The notes under the pieces were generated by a model. The model was not told the origin of the DNA. It saw only the letters and a list, made by a program, of their open reading frames with translations, and made no database searches. This document shows positions 23,712 to 37,565 of a stretch of DNA of 64,000 bases, one piece after another. The stretch's first letter is position 1; each line of letters opens with the position of its first letter. The translations under genes and the position numbers were made by a program. The stretch comes from Typha latifolia (taxonomy: Eukaryota > Streptophyta > Magnoliopsida > Poales > Typhaceae): assembly GCA_019914945.1 (NCBI GenBank), contig CM034104.1:4032501-4096500 (forward strand), in the 5' to 3' direction.

Positions 23712-26700
23712 ATGGAGGCTAACTTTGGAGGTGAAAGATGCCATTTTTATGGCGAAGCATCGGATTTGGGTAGGATTCGGAAGAAAGGCTTTGAGTGGGA
23801 TTTGAATGATTGGAAATGGAACGGTGAACTCTTCATTGCCACTCCTGTAAATTCTGTACCATCAGAGTGCAGAAACAAGCAGCTGTTTCCAGTTGAAGTA
23901 AATGGTTTTCCGTCCAACAGTTCATCCTCTTGCTCTGAGGAGACTGATTTTGGAATTGTTGGAAAGGGTAAAGGGGAAGCGGAGAAGAGGAGGAGGATTG
24001 TAACTGTGGAAGAGGATGAGCCATATGATGGAGCTGCATCTCTCAGCTTAAAGCTCGCAGAGCATGTTCTCCCGGTTGTTGAAGGTGCACTTTTAAATGG
24101 TGAAGAAAGGAATGGAAAGAAGAGCAAATTGCAAGGAGGGACTTCTAACCGTCCGATTTGCCAGGTCAAAGACTGTGGGGTTGACCTTAGCAGTTCTAAG
24201 GACTACCATAGACGGCACAAGGTCTGTGAAATGCATGCCAAGGCGAGCACAGCAGTGGTTGGAAATGCCGTCCAGCGTTTCTGTCAACAGTGTAGTAGGT
24301 CAGTACTCATCATCTTCTTTACTTGATTATCAAAGAGAACTGATTTTAATTTTTTTGGGTTCTTGCTTAATTGTTCGGAGTCTTGTTTATTGGCAATTCC
24401 ATTGTATAGTACTTCTATCCTTCCCTCATTTAAGATGTAAGTTTTCTCCATTATCATTGATTAATATTCACCATGAGACATTATCTCGAATATCTTTAGT
24501 AGTTAATTCATGTATAAGCCAATGGCCAGTGCCTGCAAAGAGACTTAATAATGAAACTTGGTGCAACCCTATAAAGAATTTATGTGAAGAAAATTATGTC
24601 GTCAAAGTAAGGAAGTTAAGGTGAATGAACAGAGGAACCAACAAAGTTAAAAATGAATGATTGTATATGAGCTGGACCATCCATAGGATATGTTGCAATT
24701 GAATCCATGCAGATAACCTGAAGTCTAGACCTATCTGACAAAGATCGTATGGTGCATTGGCAAGGAGTTGCTTCATTTGTGTACAAGGTACCTTGAGAGT
24801 ATGGAGAAAACCAAAGCTGTTTTGGGAGGAAATAGAAGAAAAGCATATGAGGATACTTGAACAAATAACCTTGATTATGGCAAAGCTAAATAAAGGAAAT
24901 TGATTCATATTGCAGTCTGATAGCTGGCCTCCGTATGGGGTCTTACCTGCTCTATTTCTTCCTCTTGATTGCACTTATTTGTCCTAGGTTTAGTCCTCCT
25001 TTCAGTCCAATTTGAGCTTGCTCTCCCTGCTCTGATGGTATTGTCTATGACATTATCTAATATCTTCCCTTCCTCCTTCCTTTACTGTTATCTGCAGTTG
25101 TACCGATCAGTCCAATTTTTTTTCTGCTGCAGTCCTTGCTTATTCCTTGCCCCTTCTCTCCCTCTTCATTTGCAGCCTAATCTCCTCCTTTTACTTCTTT
25201 TTTTTCTGGTTGTTGCTATCGCTGGTATGTGATTCTTTACCGGCATGTTACTTTTGCTTACATACACATACAAGCAATGCCTCCTCTTTTGCTTCATATA
25301 ATTGTTACTAGCCTCATGCTTCCCTCCACCCTAGGTGTTGGCTGTAAGGACGATGTGTTCATTTGGTCAATTGGACTCAGGAATTACAGAGTCTGCCTGT
25401 GTGAATATTTGTAGTCTTCAGAATCTCTGGACTGACATTGATGCATTCAATCTGAATTATGAACTACCATAGAACAATTGAAGAATATTAGTTAAAGTAA
25501 ATTTGGCGGTGTTGAATCCTCTGGCAAGATTCAAACTCGAGCAACATAGGGCTAATGTCTTGCCCATTGCAAATATGACGTATAAATTTTGCAGATTAAA
25601 TGGTGTGGTTCTTGAGGATTATATAGGAAATAAAATCCTTTTGCTAATTAAACTAGTTTTTTTGTTCTTCAAGTTTTTGTAATAAATGATTAGCTACACA
25701 TGGATTTTATGTGAACATGCCAGATCTGATTACTCCTTTTCTTTATATTAAAAATTGAAACTTCATCTAATATCTTAATCTAGATATGGAGATCAGAATA
25801 AATAAAAATAAAGATGAAATGTCATTGCGTATGACATCAAGAACTTCACTTGCCAAATGTCAAGAACCACATGGCAAAAACAGACTTTTAGGTGGAGGTT
25901 ACCATTTATCATAACTTTGCACTAGACTCTGTCTTGCTATTTTGAACATTTCTTACCATAGAGATGTCTGAAACTAGGTCAAAAGGAGGGATTCACAAGG
26001 AAGTTGATTAGAGGCATCTTGGGTAGTCATATTATCTGGAGGATAGCTTAGCTTACTAGAGAAAATTGCGTATGCTACACTAGTACACCTAAAATGAAAG
26101 ATAGCTATAATAAATCTGTAGGATTCTTCTGCATCAAGACGACTATTTTTAGAAAAATGTTGATAAGTAGGAACTACGAACAACTACTCAAAACCAGTGG
26201 TTGGTGATATGAGATTGCTTCACTAAATTTGGGGCAATTATTGCGCTGCTACATGTTGAACCTTGAATCTTAGAAATAAGAAATGAGGTGTGTATGTAGT
26301 GGTTGTGGAGTGATTGGGAGTTTGCTGCTATGGACTACTATGTGGCCTGACATTACATGGATTCCCATACCACTGCATGACATGAACAAGTCCCTGCCTT
26401 CATTAGTATGGTGTGACAACGGTGCTAGTTACAATAACCTAATGTTTTAATCTAAAGTCTAAACATTAATTAAAAGGGAAGTCAGTCTTACTGTAGTGAC
26501 TTCCTTATAATTTCTTGTCCAGATTTCACCTTCTTGAAGAATTTGATGAAGGGAAGCGAAGTTGTCGGCGACGTTTGGCAGGTCATAATAGGCGGAGAAG
26601 GAAAACTCATCCGGGGACCACTGCTGGGGGGCCTGACTTGATTGATGATAGAACAAGCAGTTATCTACTGATAAATCTTCTTAGGATCCTCTGCAATTTA

Positions 26701-29005
26701 CACTGTAAGTAATTGGTACAACTTAATCCTTCCATGCTTTGATTTAGCTTATATGGTTCTTTTAGTTCCTTCTTAGTTCCCATTTTTTTATGTTTTTGTG
26801 CTTCTCATTCACATATGCAAAGCATTACGAAAATGTTTTCATTCACTGCAAATTGTAGTATTGCTTTTCATGGTTTGAAATTTCATCCAAAACCGAGACA
26901 TTTCGCCAAATCATTTCATGTCTTGGTCCTATCCAAGCCTAATAACAATTTTGTTAATGTATGTTTTTAATTCTAAGCAGGATTTGACTTGAATCTAAAC
27001 TTGTACCTAACTCAATATCAACCTCATTGCTTAAATGCTATTAGACTTCGTGTGATGCATTGAAAAATAAGATAAGGAAGACTATTTATTGAAAGAAGTC
27101 CGAAATTGATACAATGTAACTAGAACCAAAACAGACCAAAACATTTCCTTTTCTAACCCAAAACCAAAACTGAAACTGAAACTTTCAACTATGTTGTTTT
27201 TCTTTATGATAAACGTTATCGGAATTTTTACTAGAAAAGATTGGCATTTTTGTGAATAGAATCTTGCTTTATGTCAATAGGCAATTTTATGCCTGTATAA
27301 AGAGTTTTATGTGATAATCAGGGACAAACATATCCTTTCCTGATTTACCAATGAGATGATAATTGATGCCTGCTGGTATTTCAGTATAAGTTTGAGAAGA
27401 AGCAGAATAGAGTTCTTGAATTTAAGTTTCTTCATGAATGTGTTATATAGATATGCAGTATTCATGATTCTTTATTTGGTAGGCAAAGATGAGTCAGTAT
27501 GACATGCTATTTAAGTGGCTTATGTGCATAGAGATGGATATGTCCTGGAGTGATCGACTTGATGCTTTACTGCTGGAGAACATCTTGAATTGAAAGTATT
27601 TGAGATGGCTTGGAGAGTTTATAGAAGATGATCAACTTGCTTTCCCTTTTAATTAAATATGAACTATAAAGTACCACCCATTGTAGAGATATAAGATATT
27701 AGTCTATAAACTGAAGAATTGCTAAAGCAAGATAGATGATCTGAATAGCATATTAGTATGAGATGTTCTGCTTCTTAATTTTCTTACTTTATTTTCTCTT
27801 GTTCAGTGTTCATTGATTATGTTGCCTTTTATATGATGGATTTTGTGCCTTGAAAGAATTAGTGGAATTTCTTATGATGCATGGCATAAATTAGGTTACA
27901 TAAGTTTTTTTAATAAAGATGCTCATTTTTTTTTCCTAAATGAAACCAGTATCACAGTCATCTGAAAGTTCAATGTTCTGCCACGTCATTTTGAATAATC
28001 CTCACAAGAAAATGGCTATAATTTTGAGGTAGCTGTTGTGTTCCTTTTTTCTTTCTTTTCTGAATATATATATTCTGACCATCTTCATGAACTCTTTTTA
28101 TCAGTCATGATTTTGGGTAACCTGATTAACATTTAGAAAGGGTTAGTGTGGTAGTTGCTAATGTTATTTGTCCCTGTTACTTTTTTTGGTTCTCTTTACT
28201 GGTTCTTCATATAAGAATCATTTTTACTACGATTTTGATATTGCAGTATATGTACTTAATCAATGAGCATAATTATATTGTCCACTAATTGGTTATATTC
28301 TTCTTGCAGCTGATAACTCTGAGCATACAAAAGATCAGGACTTGTTATCTCATCTTTTGAGTAATCTTGCAAATAATTCTGGTTCATTTGATGCAAGAAA
28401 CATTTCTGCACTCCTGCAGACATCTCAAACCCTGCAGAAACTTGGAAGTACTGCTGGAACACTCTCAGAGGCAGCTAATAATTTGGTTACAAATTCATCC
28501 CTTGTACAAGAATCTTCCAGATTGTTATGTTCTACTTCTAAGGTGTCCTCTGCAAATGATGTACAGACTACAGTACCTACAGAAAATATGCATTCAAAGA
28601 CAAATATAATGACAGCTACTCCAGGTGAGACACTCTGTCTGTTTCTTTCTTCATGTTGTATATGTTAATTGTCGTGGATGTTCTCTCAGCAATATATAGC
28701 TTTTATTTATTCTATCATTCTCCTACAGAGCCTACTGCTTATAGAGCCAGGTTAAAAGATTTCGATTTGAACAACACATATAGTGATACAGAAGACTGTG
28801 GAGAAGGATGTGAAGAGTCAGCTACCCTTGCATATACAGGAACTGATTCTCGTAACTGTCCATCATGGATGCTGCAGGATACTAGACAGTCAAGTCCTCC
28901 ACAGACAAGTGGTAATTCAGATTCAGCATCTGGCCAATCACTATCTAGTTCTAATGGAGATATTCAGGTACGTAATTCATGTGGCTTTGTTAGACCTTCC
29001 AAGAA

Positions 29006-29054
<49 letters not shown>

Positions 29055-29643
29055 CTTTTCTTGTCAATTTACAAGCCTCATTTTGGAAAAAGAAAGAGAA
29101 CTTTCTTATCAATTTAGTGAAGTTTCTTAATTTTTCCGCTGAGAAAGGTACTTTGCGGACTAGGAAAGATTCTCCTTACTGGAAGGTGTAGTTGTGGCAT
29201 GTTCCTTGCTCACATCCATAATGATCTTTTATTTATCTACCGGTGTTAAGAGTTGCAAAGTTGACTCAATGTGCCTGGTTTCTATGCAATAGACTGATCC
29301 TGTTAATGCATCATGTTGTTTTTCTTTTTGAGCATTAACCTCTTTCCTGTATTCATCAGTCATTTGCCTCTCTTAGTGGGTTAGTTATATCTCATTTTTA
29401 TAGCTATTCTTTGCACTAGCTAATGTTAGAATGATTTCATCTTCCTAGGTTATTGCAAACATTTTGTTCTTGTATAGAGTTTAGATGGTTTAATGGTTAC
29501 TTGTGGCAATTTCTTATTTTCTAGTTTTCACTTGATGAATCTGTGCTATTTAGCAAATAAGGGTGGGCAAGGGGAGAAAAGCAATTTTTTTTTTCTTGTC
29601 AGGCTATTGATCAGGCAAAAGCCAGTAGTATGGTTCTAATGAG

Positions 29644-29676
<33 letters not shown>

Positions 29677-32290
29677 CAAGGATAAATGGCAAATACCCAC
29701 AGACATGTGGTCGAGAGCAATATTAATCAACTTATTGTGTTCCTCTTTTTTTGTTCTTTCATTATGTTATGGCCTTATGAGTTTGATGATGGAATCATGG
29801 AAGTAATTTTTTTTCATTCCTAGCTTCATTGCTATCTTCCTGTTCTGACTTTTTAGTTCTTCGGCTTACCTCTCTATCAATTACAGTGTCGTACAGATAG
29901 AATTGTGTTTAAACTTTTTGGTAAAGACCCTCATGACCTTCCTCTTGTTTTACGAGCACAGGTAACCCATTTTTTTCAATATCAAATCTTAATATGACAT
30001 GCTGTGAGCAATTTTGCCACAATTTAATATTTAATGCCAAATTTCAGATCCTTGACTGGCTATCCAACAGCCCTACAGAAATTGAAAGCTACATGCGGCC
30101 TGGTTGTATTATTCTAACAATATATCTTCGGCTAGCTGAGTCTTCGTGGAAGGAGGTGTGGTTCTGTTTTTCAAACAATATTACGATATGTGTTCATCAC
30201 TTATACTCCTTTCTCTACATTTTAATTATTTTGTCCTCCCTGTGCGCACAGCTCTGCAGCGATCTTAGCTCCTACCTGGATAGGCTTTTGTGTAGCTCCA
30301 CTGATGAGTTCTGGAAGTCAGGATGGATCTATGCTAGAGTACAGCACCAAATAGGATTTATTTATAATGGTATGCTTGATTTTTAAAAAGTGATTCTCCA
30401 TTGATACTTTTGTAATATAAGCCATTGGCTCAGAGATGTGCAGAAATGTTCTTATATATTTTACTGTTGCTGCAGGTCAGACTGTGCTAGACACACATTT
30501 GCCTCTCATATTTCCTGACCATAGCAAGATTGTATGCATCAAACCTATTGCTGTTCCTCCTGCTGCAACTGTTAACTTTACTGTGAAAGGTTTTAACATA
30601 GCTCAACCAGCTACAAGGTACTTGTTTTCATTTTCACTGTACAGCTACCTTCGTTCGGCTTTGATCTTATTTATGAGATAATTCCATGTTTGAGGAAATT
30701 TAATGATCACATATAATATTTATGCTGAAAGTAAGCATTACTGATTTTGTTTGATTTCTTATATTGTTGGGTTAATCATGTTGGCAGGTTACTATGTTCA
30801 TTTGAAGGGAATTACCTGGTTCAAGAATCCACACGAGCTCTAGTTAAAGTCACTTATATGGGTACTGAGAAGGAAGGACCTGAGTGTCTAAGCTTCTCTT
30901 GTTCCCTTCCAGATGTGAGAGGAAGAGGATTCATTGAGGTGCTGCTAGTTACACCTACCTTACTTTTTTAAGTCAAGAAAGGAAAAGTTATATCTATTGC
31001 TAGTTCCCCTCCCTTTTTTCCTTCTCTTTTTTCTTTTCCCTTCTTTTTATCCCTTTCTTATATATCTTGCTTAATTTTTTTATTGAATATTTTGAAGGTT
31101 GAAGATAACGGCCTCAGCAATGGCTTCTTTCCTTTCATAGTTGCAGAACAAGATGTATGCTCTGAGATTTGTATGTTGGAAAATGCAATTGATATAGCCA
31201 CACACGATGATGATTCTCATGGAAGAGCAGATGCAGAAAATGTTAGAAATCAAGCCTTACAATTCTTGAATGAACTTGGATGGCTTCTTCGAAGGGACAG
31301 CTTGAGGTTCAAGAAAACTGATCCTTATCTAGAGGCCTTTCAACTAAAACGGTTCCAGTGGCTTATTGTATTTGCCATGGAGCGGGACTGGTGTGCTGTT
31401 ATCAAAAAACTTTTGGATATTTTATTTGGTGGAGCAGTAGATCTGAACGGGAAGTCTCCTCGAGAGATAGCTTTGTCGGAAAATCTACTTCACACTGCGG
31501 TACGGAGAAACTGCAAAGCTATGGTGGAACTTCTATTGAAGTATACACCGCATAACAGTTCCAAGGAGACTAGCACTGAAAGATTACTTTTTAGGCCTGA
31601 CATCCTTGGGCCCTCCAATATAACCCCACTTCATATTGCAGCTTCCAGTAGTGGTGCTGAGAGCGTATTAGATGCGTTGATTAATGACCCTGAAATGGTA
31701 TTTTCCTTGTTTAAGAATTAATACTCTTTAGACCTACCGAGTTATATATGATTTACCATAAATTTTCTCCTTTTCTGTATTGATATTTCAGCCAGGATAT
31801 GTACTTCTTTACTATCTGATTATTGATTTTGTCCTATCTGTTATGCCAGGTGGGAATCGAAGCATGGAAAAATGCTCGTGATACAACTGGTTTCACTCCT
31901 GAAGACTATGCTTGTGCACAAGGCCACAAATCTTACTTACTTCTGGTTCAAAAGGAAATCGACAGGCAACTGGAGAAACAAGTGGTCATCAGCATTCCTG
32001 GTGAAGTGTACCAAAAGAATGCCGATGGAGCAATACCCAACAGTATGAGTCTGGAGATCAGCAAAAACAAGTTGAGACCGACGGCAAAGCCATCTTGCAA
32101 TCTCTGTAGTCGGCAGCTAGCTCACCAGAGCTTCGGTGCCAGAACATTGCTGTACAGACCGGCGATGCTCTCCATGGTGGGTATTGCAGCAGTCTGTGTC
32201 TGTGTGGGCTTATTCTTCAAAACTCCGCCCGAAGTTTTCTTCGTATTCCCTTCATTTAGGTGGGAACATTTACGATATGGCTCTATGTGA
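23712..32290 (+). CDS. Squamosa promoter-binding-like transcription factor, SPL1/SPL12 class (SBP box, ankyrin repeats, C-terminal TM)
   Basis: Eleven coding exons: 23712-24298, 26523-26704, 28310-28624, 28729-28967, 29887-29961, 30048-30155, 30252-30369, 30476-30617, 30788-30938, 31098-31697 and 31850-32290 (TGA). They total 2958 bp, 985 residues, with all phases consistent. The SBP domain spans about 150-223. Its first zinc site is C150, C155, C172 and H175 and its second C191, C194, H198 and C210, followed by the bipartite nuclear signal [17 protein letters not shown] (207-223). As in the family, the SBP domain is split by intron 1. The middle region includes FKLFGKDP and [11 protein letters not shown] blocks typical of the large SPL proteins. 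Ankyrin-like repeats lie at about 764-880 and a hydrophobic helix at about 940-965. It would bind GTAC-core promoter elements in the nucleus. I see no miR156 target-like site in the coding exons, as expected for this class. The C/T-rich leader begins near 23060. Confidence 0.95.
29006..29053 (+). repeat. (TG)n(TA)n compound microsatellite in SPL intron 4
   Basis: About 12 GT units are followed directly by about 12 AT units, starting roughly 38 bases downstream of the exon 4 donor at 28968. Confidence 0.9.
29644..29674 (+). repeat. Poly-A tract in SPL intron 4
   Basis: A run of about 31 A residues. No retroposed gene sequence or flanking duplication is evident upstream, so I list it only as a homopolymer. 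Confidence 0.85.
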
Positions 32291-34385
32291 GTACCACAAA
32301 GGATCACTTGTATTTAAGTGAAATGATCTTACTATTTATTGTTGCAATTTCGTTTTTATTGCAGCTAGCCTGTGGAACTCTATTTCATTTTCAATATTCA
32401 GACATCTTTCTGATCCATTGTAATAGCAGTAGTTAATGTCATTATTGGCCAGCCTTCCTCTGATGGTAGGACATTAGTCCATGCATACCCCTTCTCACAT
32501 GGACTTGGTCTCTAATCTTGGTCCATTTTAATACTTACAATTTTACACAAGGACTTGGAACAACAATTTGCCAGGTTAATTTCGTTGGCAGCAATGAGTC
32601 TCTTTGAAATGATACACAGGTTAAAGGAAATGATGCTTGTTCTATAGCAGCCACTTTGTATCTTAGTAAGTCTTCTATTTATTAAATAAGTTTAAGACAT
32701 GATATACATTAGCGATATATTAAATAATAGTAAGGTATCTTAATAATTGGTTGGTTACTTGAGAGCTAGATAATTAGTCATGACTTTAAGATAATTATCT
32801 CTGTAATTTTATTTCTATTGTATTAGATGAACAGTGCGGAAAATAGCTTGAAGTATAGATATTTCTTAAAGGGTGAGAAAACTAAATCCAACATAATATA
32901 TGATAACTCTTAATACTAGGGAAAAAGAAAACCTTACATATATAATAAATCTGACATAATATATGATAGAAGTTAATTTGACATAAGAAATGAATCCATA
33001 GAGTACATTACTTTTACCGATAATTACAAAATTACATTTGGGCTTCATGAATTATTGCTTATTTTGCCTATTTATTTCGACACTCTCAACTATATAAAAC
33101 CTTTTAAATATTTACTTGATTTATTTTCTAGTGGGTGGTGAGGATGGGAGGGGAAGAGGCGGTGGTGGTAGAGGGCAGTGGCAAGGGAAGTAGGAAAGTG
33201 AAAAGGGAAATAGGAGGCAACGGCTGATGTTAGTGTTTTGTGAAATAGTGAAATGAGATTTAGTTGTTTATATATAAGCGGTTTAATGGATATCCGATAT
33301 CTAAATCCGGATCTAACTAAAAAACCTAGCTGAATCTAGGCTTTTTCCAAACTTCTATGTGTGGATTCGAATCCAGAACGAGTAGCAAATTTGCACCCAT
33401 ATCCGGTTTGATCCAGGTCAGGTTATGGATACGATCGGAGTTAATCCGTTCCATTTTTAACCCTACTTTTGGCACATTATGCATGTTTATTTTCATTATT
33501 TTTTAGTCCCATATCGAATATTTGATAAATTGGATATCAATATATAAGTATATTTCTAAATATAACTAAAACTGAAAAGATATAATGTTATTAAAATTCG
33601 ACCCATTACGTTAGGCCCGTTGTCACCCTACTCATAGTAATAAATATTTAAGCTCAATCGGTTTGTTTAGTGTTATATTTAGGAAACATGATTCTATCTT
33701 TTCCACATAAAAAATAAAAAGTTTTAAGTGTCTTATGGTTAAAAATATTAAATTATTCAATGTTTTTTAAGATCTAAACCACTAAATTTCGAAAGTCATA
33801 ACTTTCTAATCAACAATTCTTTTAGACATATTATATGTCAAAATAAAAGATAAATGAACGTAATGGGTTTTTATCGGAGCTTAATTGAACCTTAAATGAG
33901 AAATATAAGTAAAAATATAAAAGAAAAAAAAAGAACATCCTAACTTTGTGCATTGGTCACAAATATGTCATTGTAAAGATATTGAAAAAATTTAGAATTG
34001 CACAAAAAGGCCACCACTAGTATTTTTAGATTATGCACAAGAGCTAATATAAAATTTAAAATTTTAATTTTATTTGCTAATAAAATGCTGAATTATTTAG
34101 CATTTTTAAAAGTAAGACATTGAACTATAGTTCAGTATTATTTTTAAAACACTTTTTAATATTAATTTAAAATTAAAATACTAATAAGTTCAGCTATTTA
34201 ATCATAGTAAATCAAACCCAAAGTAGTACTGAGTTTATAGTGTGGACCATTTCGGTAAATGAAATTTGGGAGAGATATATAGTTTGGTCAAGAAAAGGTT
34301 GGATAGTTTTATTTTTTATCAAAGATATTATCGGTAGTATCTTCTCAAGAGCACCCATATCTACAGATATTCCAAGCTCCCTCTA
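32291..34385. other. SPL 3' UTR and intergenic region before the PPR gene
   Basis: The first few hundred bases look like 3' UTR. The remainder is AT-rich, with a short G-rich patch at about 33130-33190. No further coding region is recognisable. The stretch 33950-34300 has imperfect self-complementarity around TTCAGTATT and AATGCTGAA and may be a decayed MITE. Confidence 0.4.
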
Positions 34386-37300
34386 ATGGCGTCCGCGTGC
34401 TCTCTCTCCTCCTTCCGCTCTCCCTCTCCCCTCCTCCCATCGCAAGGCAGCCAAACTAGTACTCGATTCCCCACTCCCTCTTCTAGGGTTTACTTCATTT
34501 GCGCCGTCGGTTCTCGCACCAGGACAGCACAGCCCTCTCATTCCTCTCGCTCTCGTTCTCGCCCTGGAGGCGGTGGCGGAGGAGGCGGTAGTGGAGGAGG
34601 AAGAGGGGGAGGTGCCAAGCGTGATGCACCGCAGCCGCGTCCGTGGTCGGCGGCGCCGCCGCCAAAGCCGAAGAAGCGGCATTGGAAGGAGGGGGAGTTC
34701 CCGGGTGTCACGGAAGGGTCGGTTTCGAGAACCCCCAAGACGCCGATCAAGAACATGAAGAAGAAGGCCGACGACAAGGCGGCGGCGAAGGCATGGACAA
34801 GCACGGTCACCGAGGCGCTGGTCGAGAAGATCCAGAAGAAGCAGTGGGAGGAGGCGCTTGAGGTTATCTCTCTTCCCTTTCTTTTTAGATATCCTAAAAT
34901 TTCGACTTTTAAATCGAAATTGGAAGTAAAGGTGCAATCTTTTGATCGATTTACAGTTTCTTATGTCCTGGCTGTGTATAATTGTTTGTCTTCTATGTGC
35001 ACTGGGCGATCATAGGTGGCATATACGTGGCTGATACGATAGTTTAGAATGGAAGATATGTACCGCAGTAGAAAGAGTAGTCTGTTAGAATTAGTTGTTA
35101 GGGTCTGTGTTAGTTGCCTGCAGCAAGAATTTGCAGTGTTTAAGGGTAGAGTGCTGTTGTTCAAACAATATCTCAAACATGTTACATGCAACTGCAGGAT
35201 CCAAACAGCCCCCTACTGAATAAATAAGGGATAATTCCATCGTCACCCCTGAATTACTACTGTTTTTCATAATGATCTATTGAAATATTTTTTGGTACAC
35301 AATGACCCTTGAGCTATTAAAAATACCTCACATCTTTAACACCATAGACAAAATCAGGGAAGCGACCAAATTGCCCCTCCAATTTTATTAACATAAAATT
35401 ATCTATTGAGTTGCATGACATGTAGGGGCAAATAGGTCATATTTTATCACGTGATTATCACATAGCAACTTATGGATAAAAATAGGTAAAATAAACCTAA
35501 TGAAAGTGGTGAGATGTATTTTTCAAGGTTCCCAGTATTGGGATTAAGATCAGTATCGGCCGTCCAGAAAAACGATACGTATTGGCCGTCCGGAAAAATG
35601 ATACATATCGGCCGCTCGTATCGGATCGAACTATTTGTTAATTACGTAAAATTTTAAATATTATTTAAAAATACCGAAAGCTTTCTAAAAATTTAAAAAA
35701 AAAATGAGAGGAAAATAAGAAAATAAAAAATTACTATAAAATCTAAAAACTTAAAAATATATTAACTTACTTAAAATTCAAAATTTTGATGGATATCGAG
35801 CTCTCTCTCTCCCTTCTTCCCTCTCAAAATTCAAAACTTATTCAAAAATTACTCAAATAGATAAGGTTCTCATTTTTTCTTTACTTCTTCCCTCTTCCCT
35901 CTTCTCTCTCAGGCTTTTAGCAACTGGTGTTGCTAGCAGCAACAGTAGAGGTCGTCAGATTTACTCAGTACAGAAAGAAAAAGAGAGAGAAAATGAGAAG
36001 AATTAAAAACTGAAAATAAATAATAAAAAACTCATTTGAGGTTGCCAGAGGTCTACTGTGTTACTATATTGTTGCTTTCTAAGCAATAACTTTTGGTTGT
36101 TGCACTTCAAATTTTGTGTTGGCATTGCACTGCATTATGTATATTTAACAGAAGACTGTTACACATGAAGGCAAGAGATCTTTTTTGCATCTTTTATTAG
36201 GTTTCTCATAGATTGAGCTTTTGCCTCTGATACAATGATACCTCTGCCTTGTGTGTGCCTCTCTGAGCTGCCTCTATATGTTTTATATGTTTGTGTGTGC
36301 ATGTGTTTGTATGTGGCATAGTGTAGAACTGTAGATACTGATTTCTTGTATAGCAGATTCTTTACTTGTTATGTCAGAATTTGTGTGATAATGTTTTAAT
36401 TATTTGTTAGGTGTTTGAGATGCTAAAACAACAGCCCTTCTATTACCCGAAAGAAGGCACATACATGAAGCTCCTGGTTCTTCTAGGAAAATCAGGTCAA
36501 GCCATCCGAGCTCATGAACTCTTTGATGAGATGGTGGAAGAAGGATGCCAACCAACTTCTGAGCTATACACTGCATTGCTAGCAGCGTACTGTCGCAACA
36601 ACCTCATTGACAAAGCATTCGAAGTCCTCACCAAAATGAAGACACTACCCCTTTGCCAACCAGATGTCTATACATATAGCACTCTCATAAAGGCGTGCGT
36701 TGACTCATCACGATTTGATTTGGTTGACAACTTGTACGAAGAGATGGCTGAGCGCTCAATCAGCCCAAACACAGTCACTCAAAACATAGTTCTTGGTGGA
36801 TATGGAAAATCTGGAAAATTTGAAGAGATGGAAAAGGTTCTATCTGGGATGCTGGAGAACAATAGTTGCAAACCTGATGTCTGGACTATGAATATTATTC
36901 TGAGCTTATTTGGCAACAAGGGTCAGATAGAAATTATGGAGAAATGGTATGAGAAATTCCGCAATTTTGGAATTGAGCCAGAATCCCGAACTTTTAATAT
37001 TTTGATTGGCGCCTATGGAAAGAGGCGGATGTATGACAAGATGTGTGCAGTCATGGAACACATGCGGAAGCTGGCATTTCCATGGACCACCTCAACTTAT
37101 AATAATGTGATTGAGGCATTTGCAGATGTGGGAGATGCTAAAAGCATGGAATACACATTCAATCAGATGCGTGCTGAGGGGATGAGAACTGATACTAAGA
37201 CATTCTGTTGCTTAATAAGAGGGTACAGCAATGCGGGTCTCTTTCATAAGGTAGTAAGCAGTATTCAGCTGGCTGAGAGGTTGCAGATACCATCTAATAC

Positions 37301-37565
37301 CTCGTTCCATAATGCTGTGTTGTCTGCGTGCGCCAAGGCAGGCGATCTGATGGAGATGGAGAGGGTGTTCAAGCATATGAAGGATAGGCATTGTGCTCCA
37401 GATAGTACTACATATTCCATCTTGGTGGAGGCATATAGGAAGGAGGGAATGACTGACAAGATTTATGATCTAGAACAGGAGTACCCGGGTATTTTTGAGA
37501 AGGTTGGGGAAAGTACCCCAGTTCAGGAGGATCCAACTATGTTTGCAACTGAGCTTGTAGCTTAA
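34386..37565 (+). CDS. P-class pentatricopeptide repeat protein, chloroplast-targeted (EMB2750/PPR2-like)
   Basis: Two exons, 34386-34862 and 36411-37565 (TAA), 1632 bp, 543 residues. The donor GAG|GTTATC and acceptor TTGTTAG|GTG keep frame. The first 45 or so residues are Ser/Arg-rich and poor in acids (MASACSLSSF...), a typical chloroplast transit peptide. Residues about 58-76 are Gly-rich, and about 85-160 are Lys-rich and end AKAWTSTVTEALVEKIQKKQ. From about residue 170 there are some ten tandem 35-residue PPR motifs of the P type, with no E, DYW or SMR domain. The arrangement and N-terminal block resemble Arabidopsis At3g06430 (EMB2750) and maize PPR2, needed for plastid ribosome accumulation. 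That orthology is recognition from memory and not tested here. P-class PPR proteins bind single-stranded organellar RNA, so a role in plastid RNA processing or stability is expected. Confidence 0.92.
35553..35624 (+). repeat. 26-bp tandem repeat in the PPR intron
   Basis: Two full and one partial units of the form GTATCGGCCGTCC...AAACGATAC begin at 35553, 35579 and 35605. Each unit is itself partly palindromic (GTATCG versus CGATAC). The repeat stands out by its GC content in an AT-rich intron. Confidence 0.75.

Noticed and set aside
24594..24974. Minus-strand open frames inside SPL intron 1
   Set aside because: No family features, no splice context and overlapping alternative frames; considered chance within a 2.2-kb intron.
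28990..29130. Cys-Val and Tyr-Ile repeat peptides
   Set aside because: Translations of the (TG)n(TA)n microsatellite.
29644..29674. Poly-A run as evidence for a retroposed gene
   Set aside because: No processed coding sequence or flanking duplication next to it. The same holds for the run at 45440-45470.
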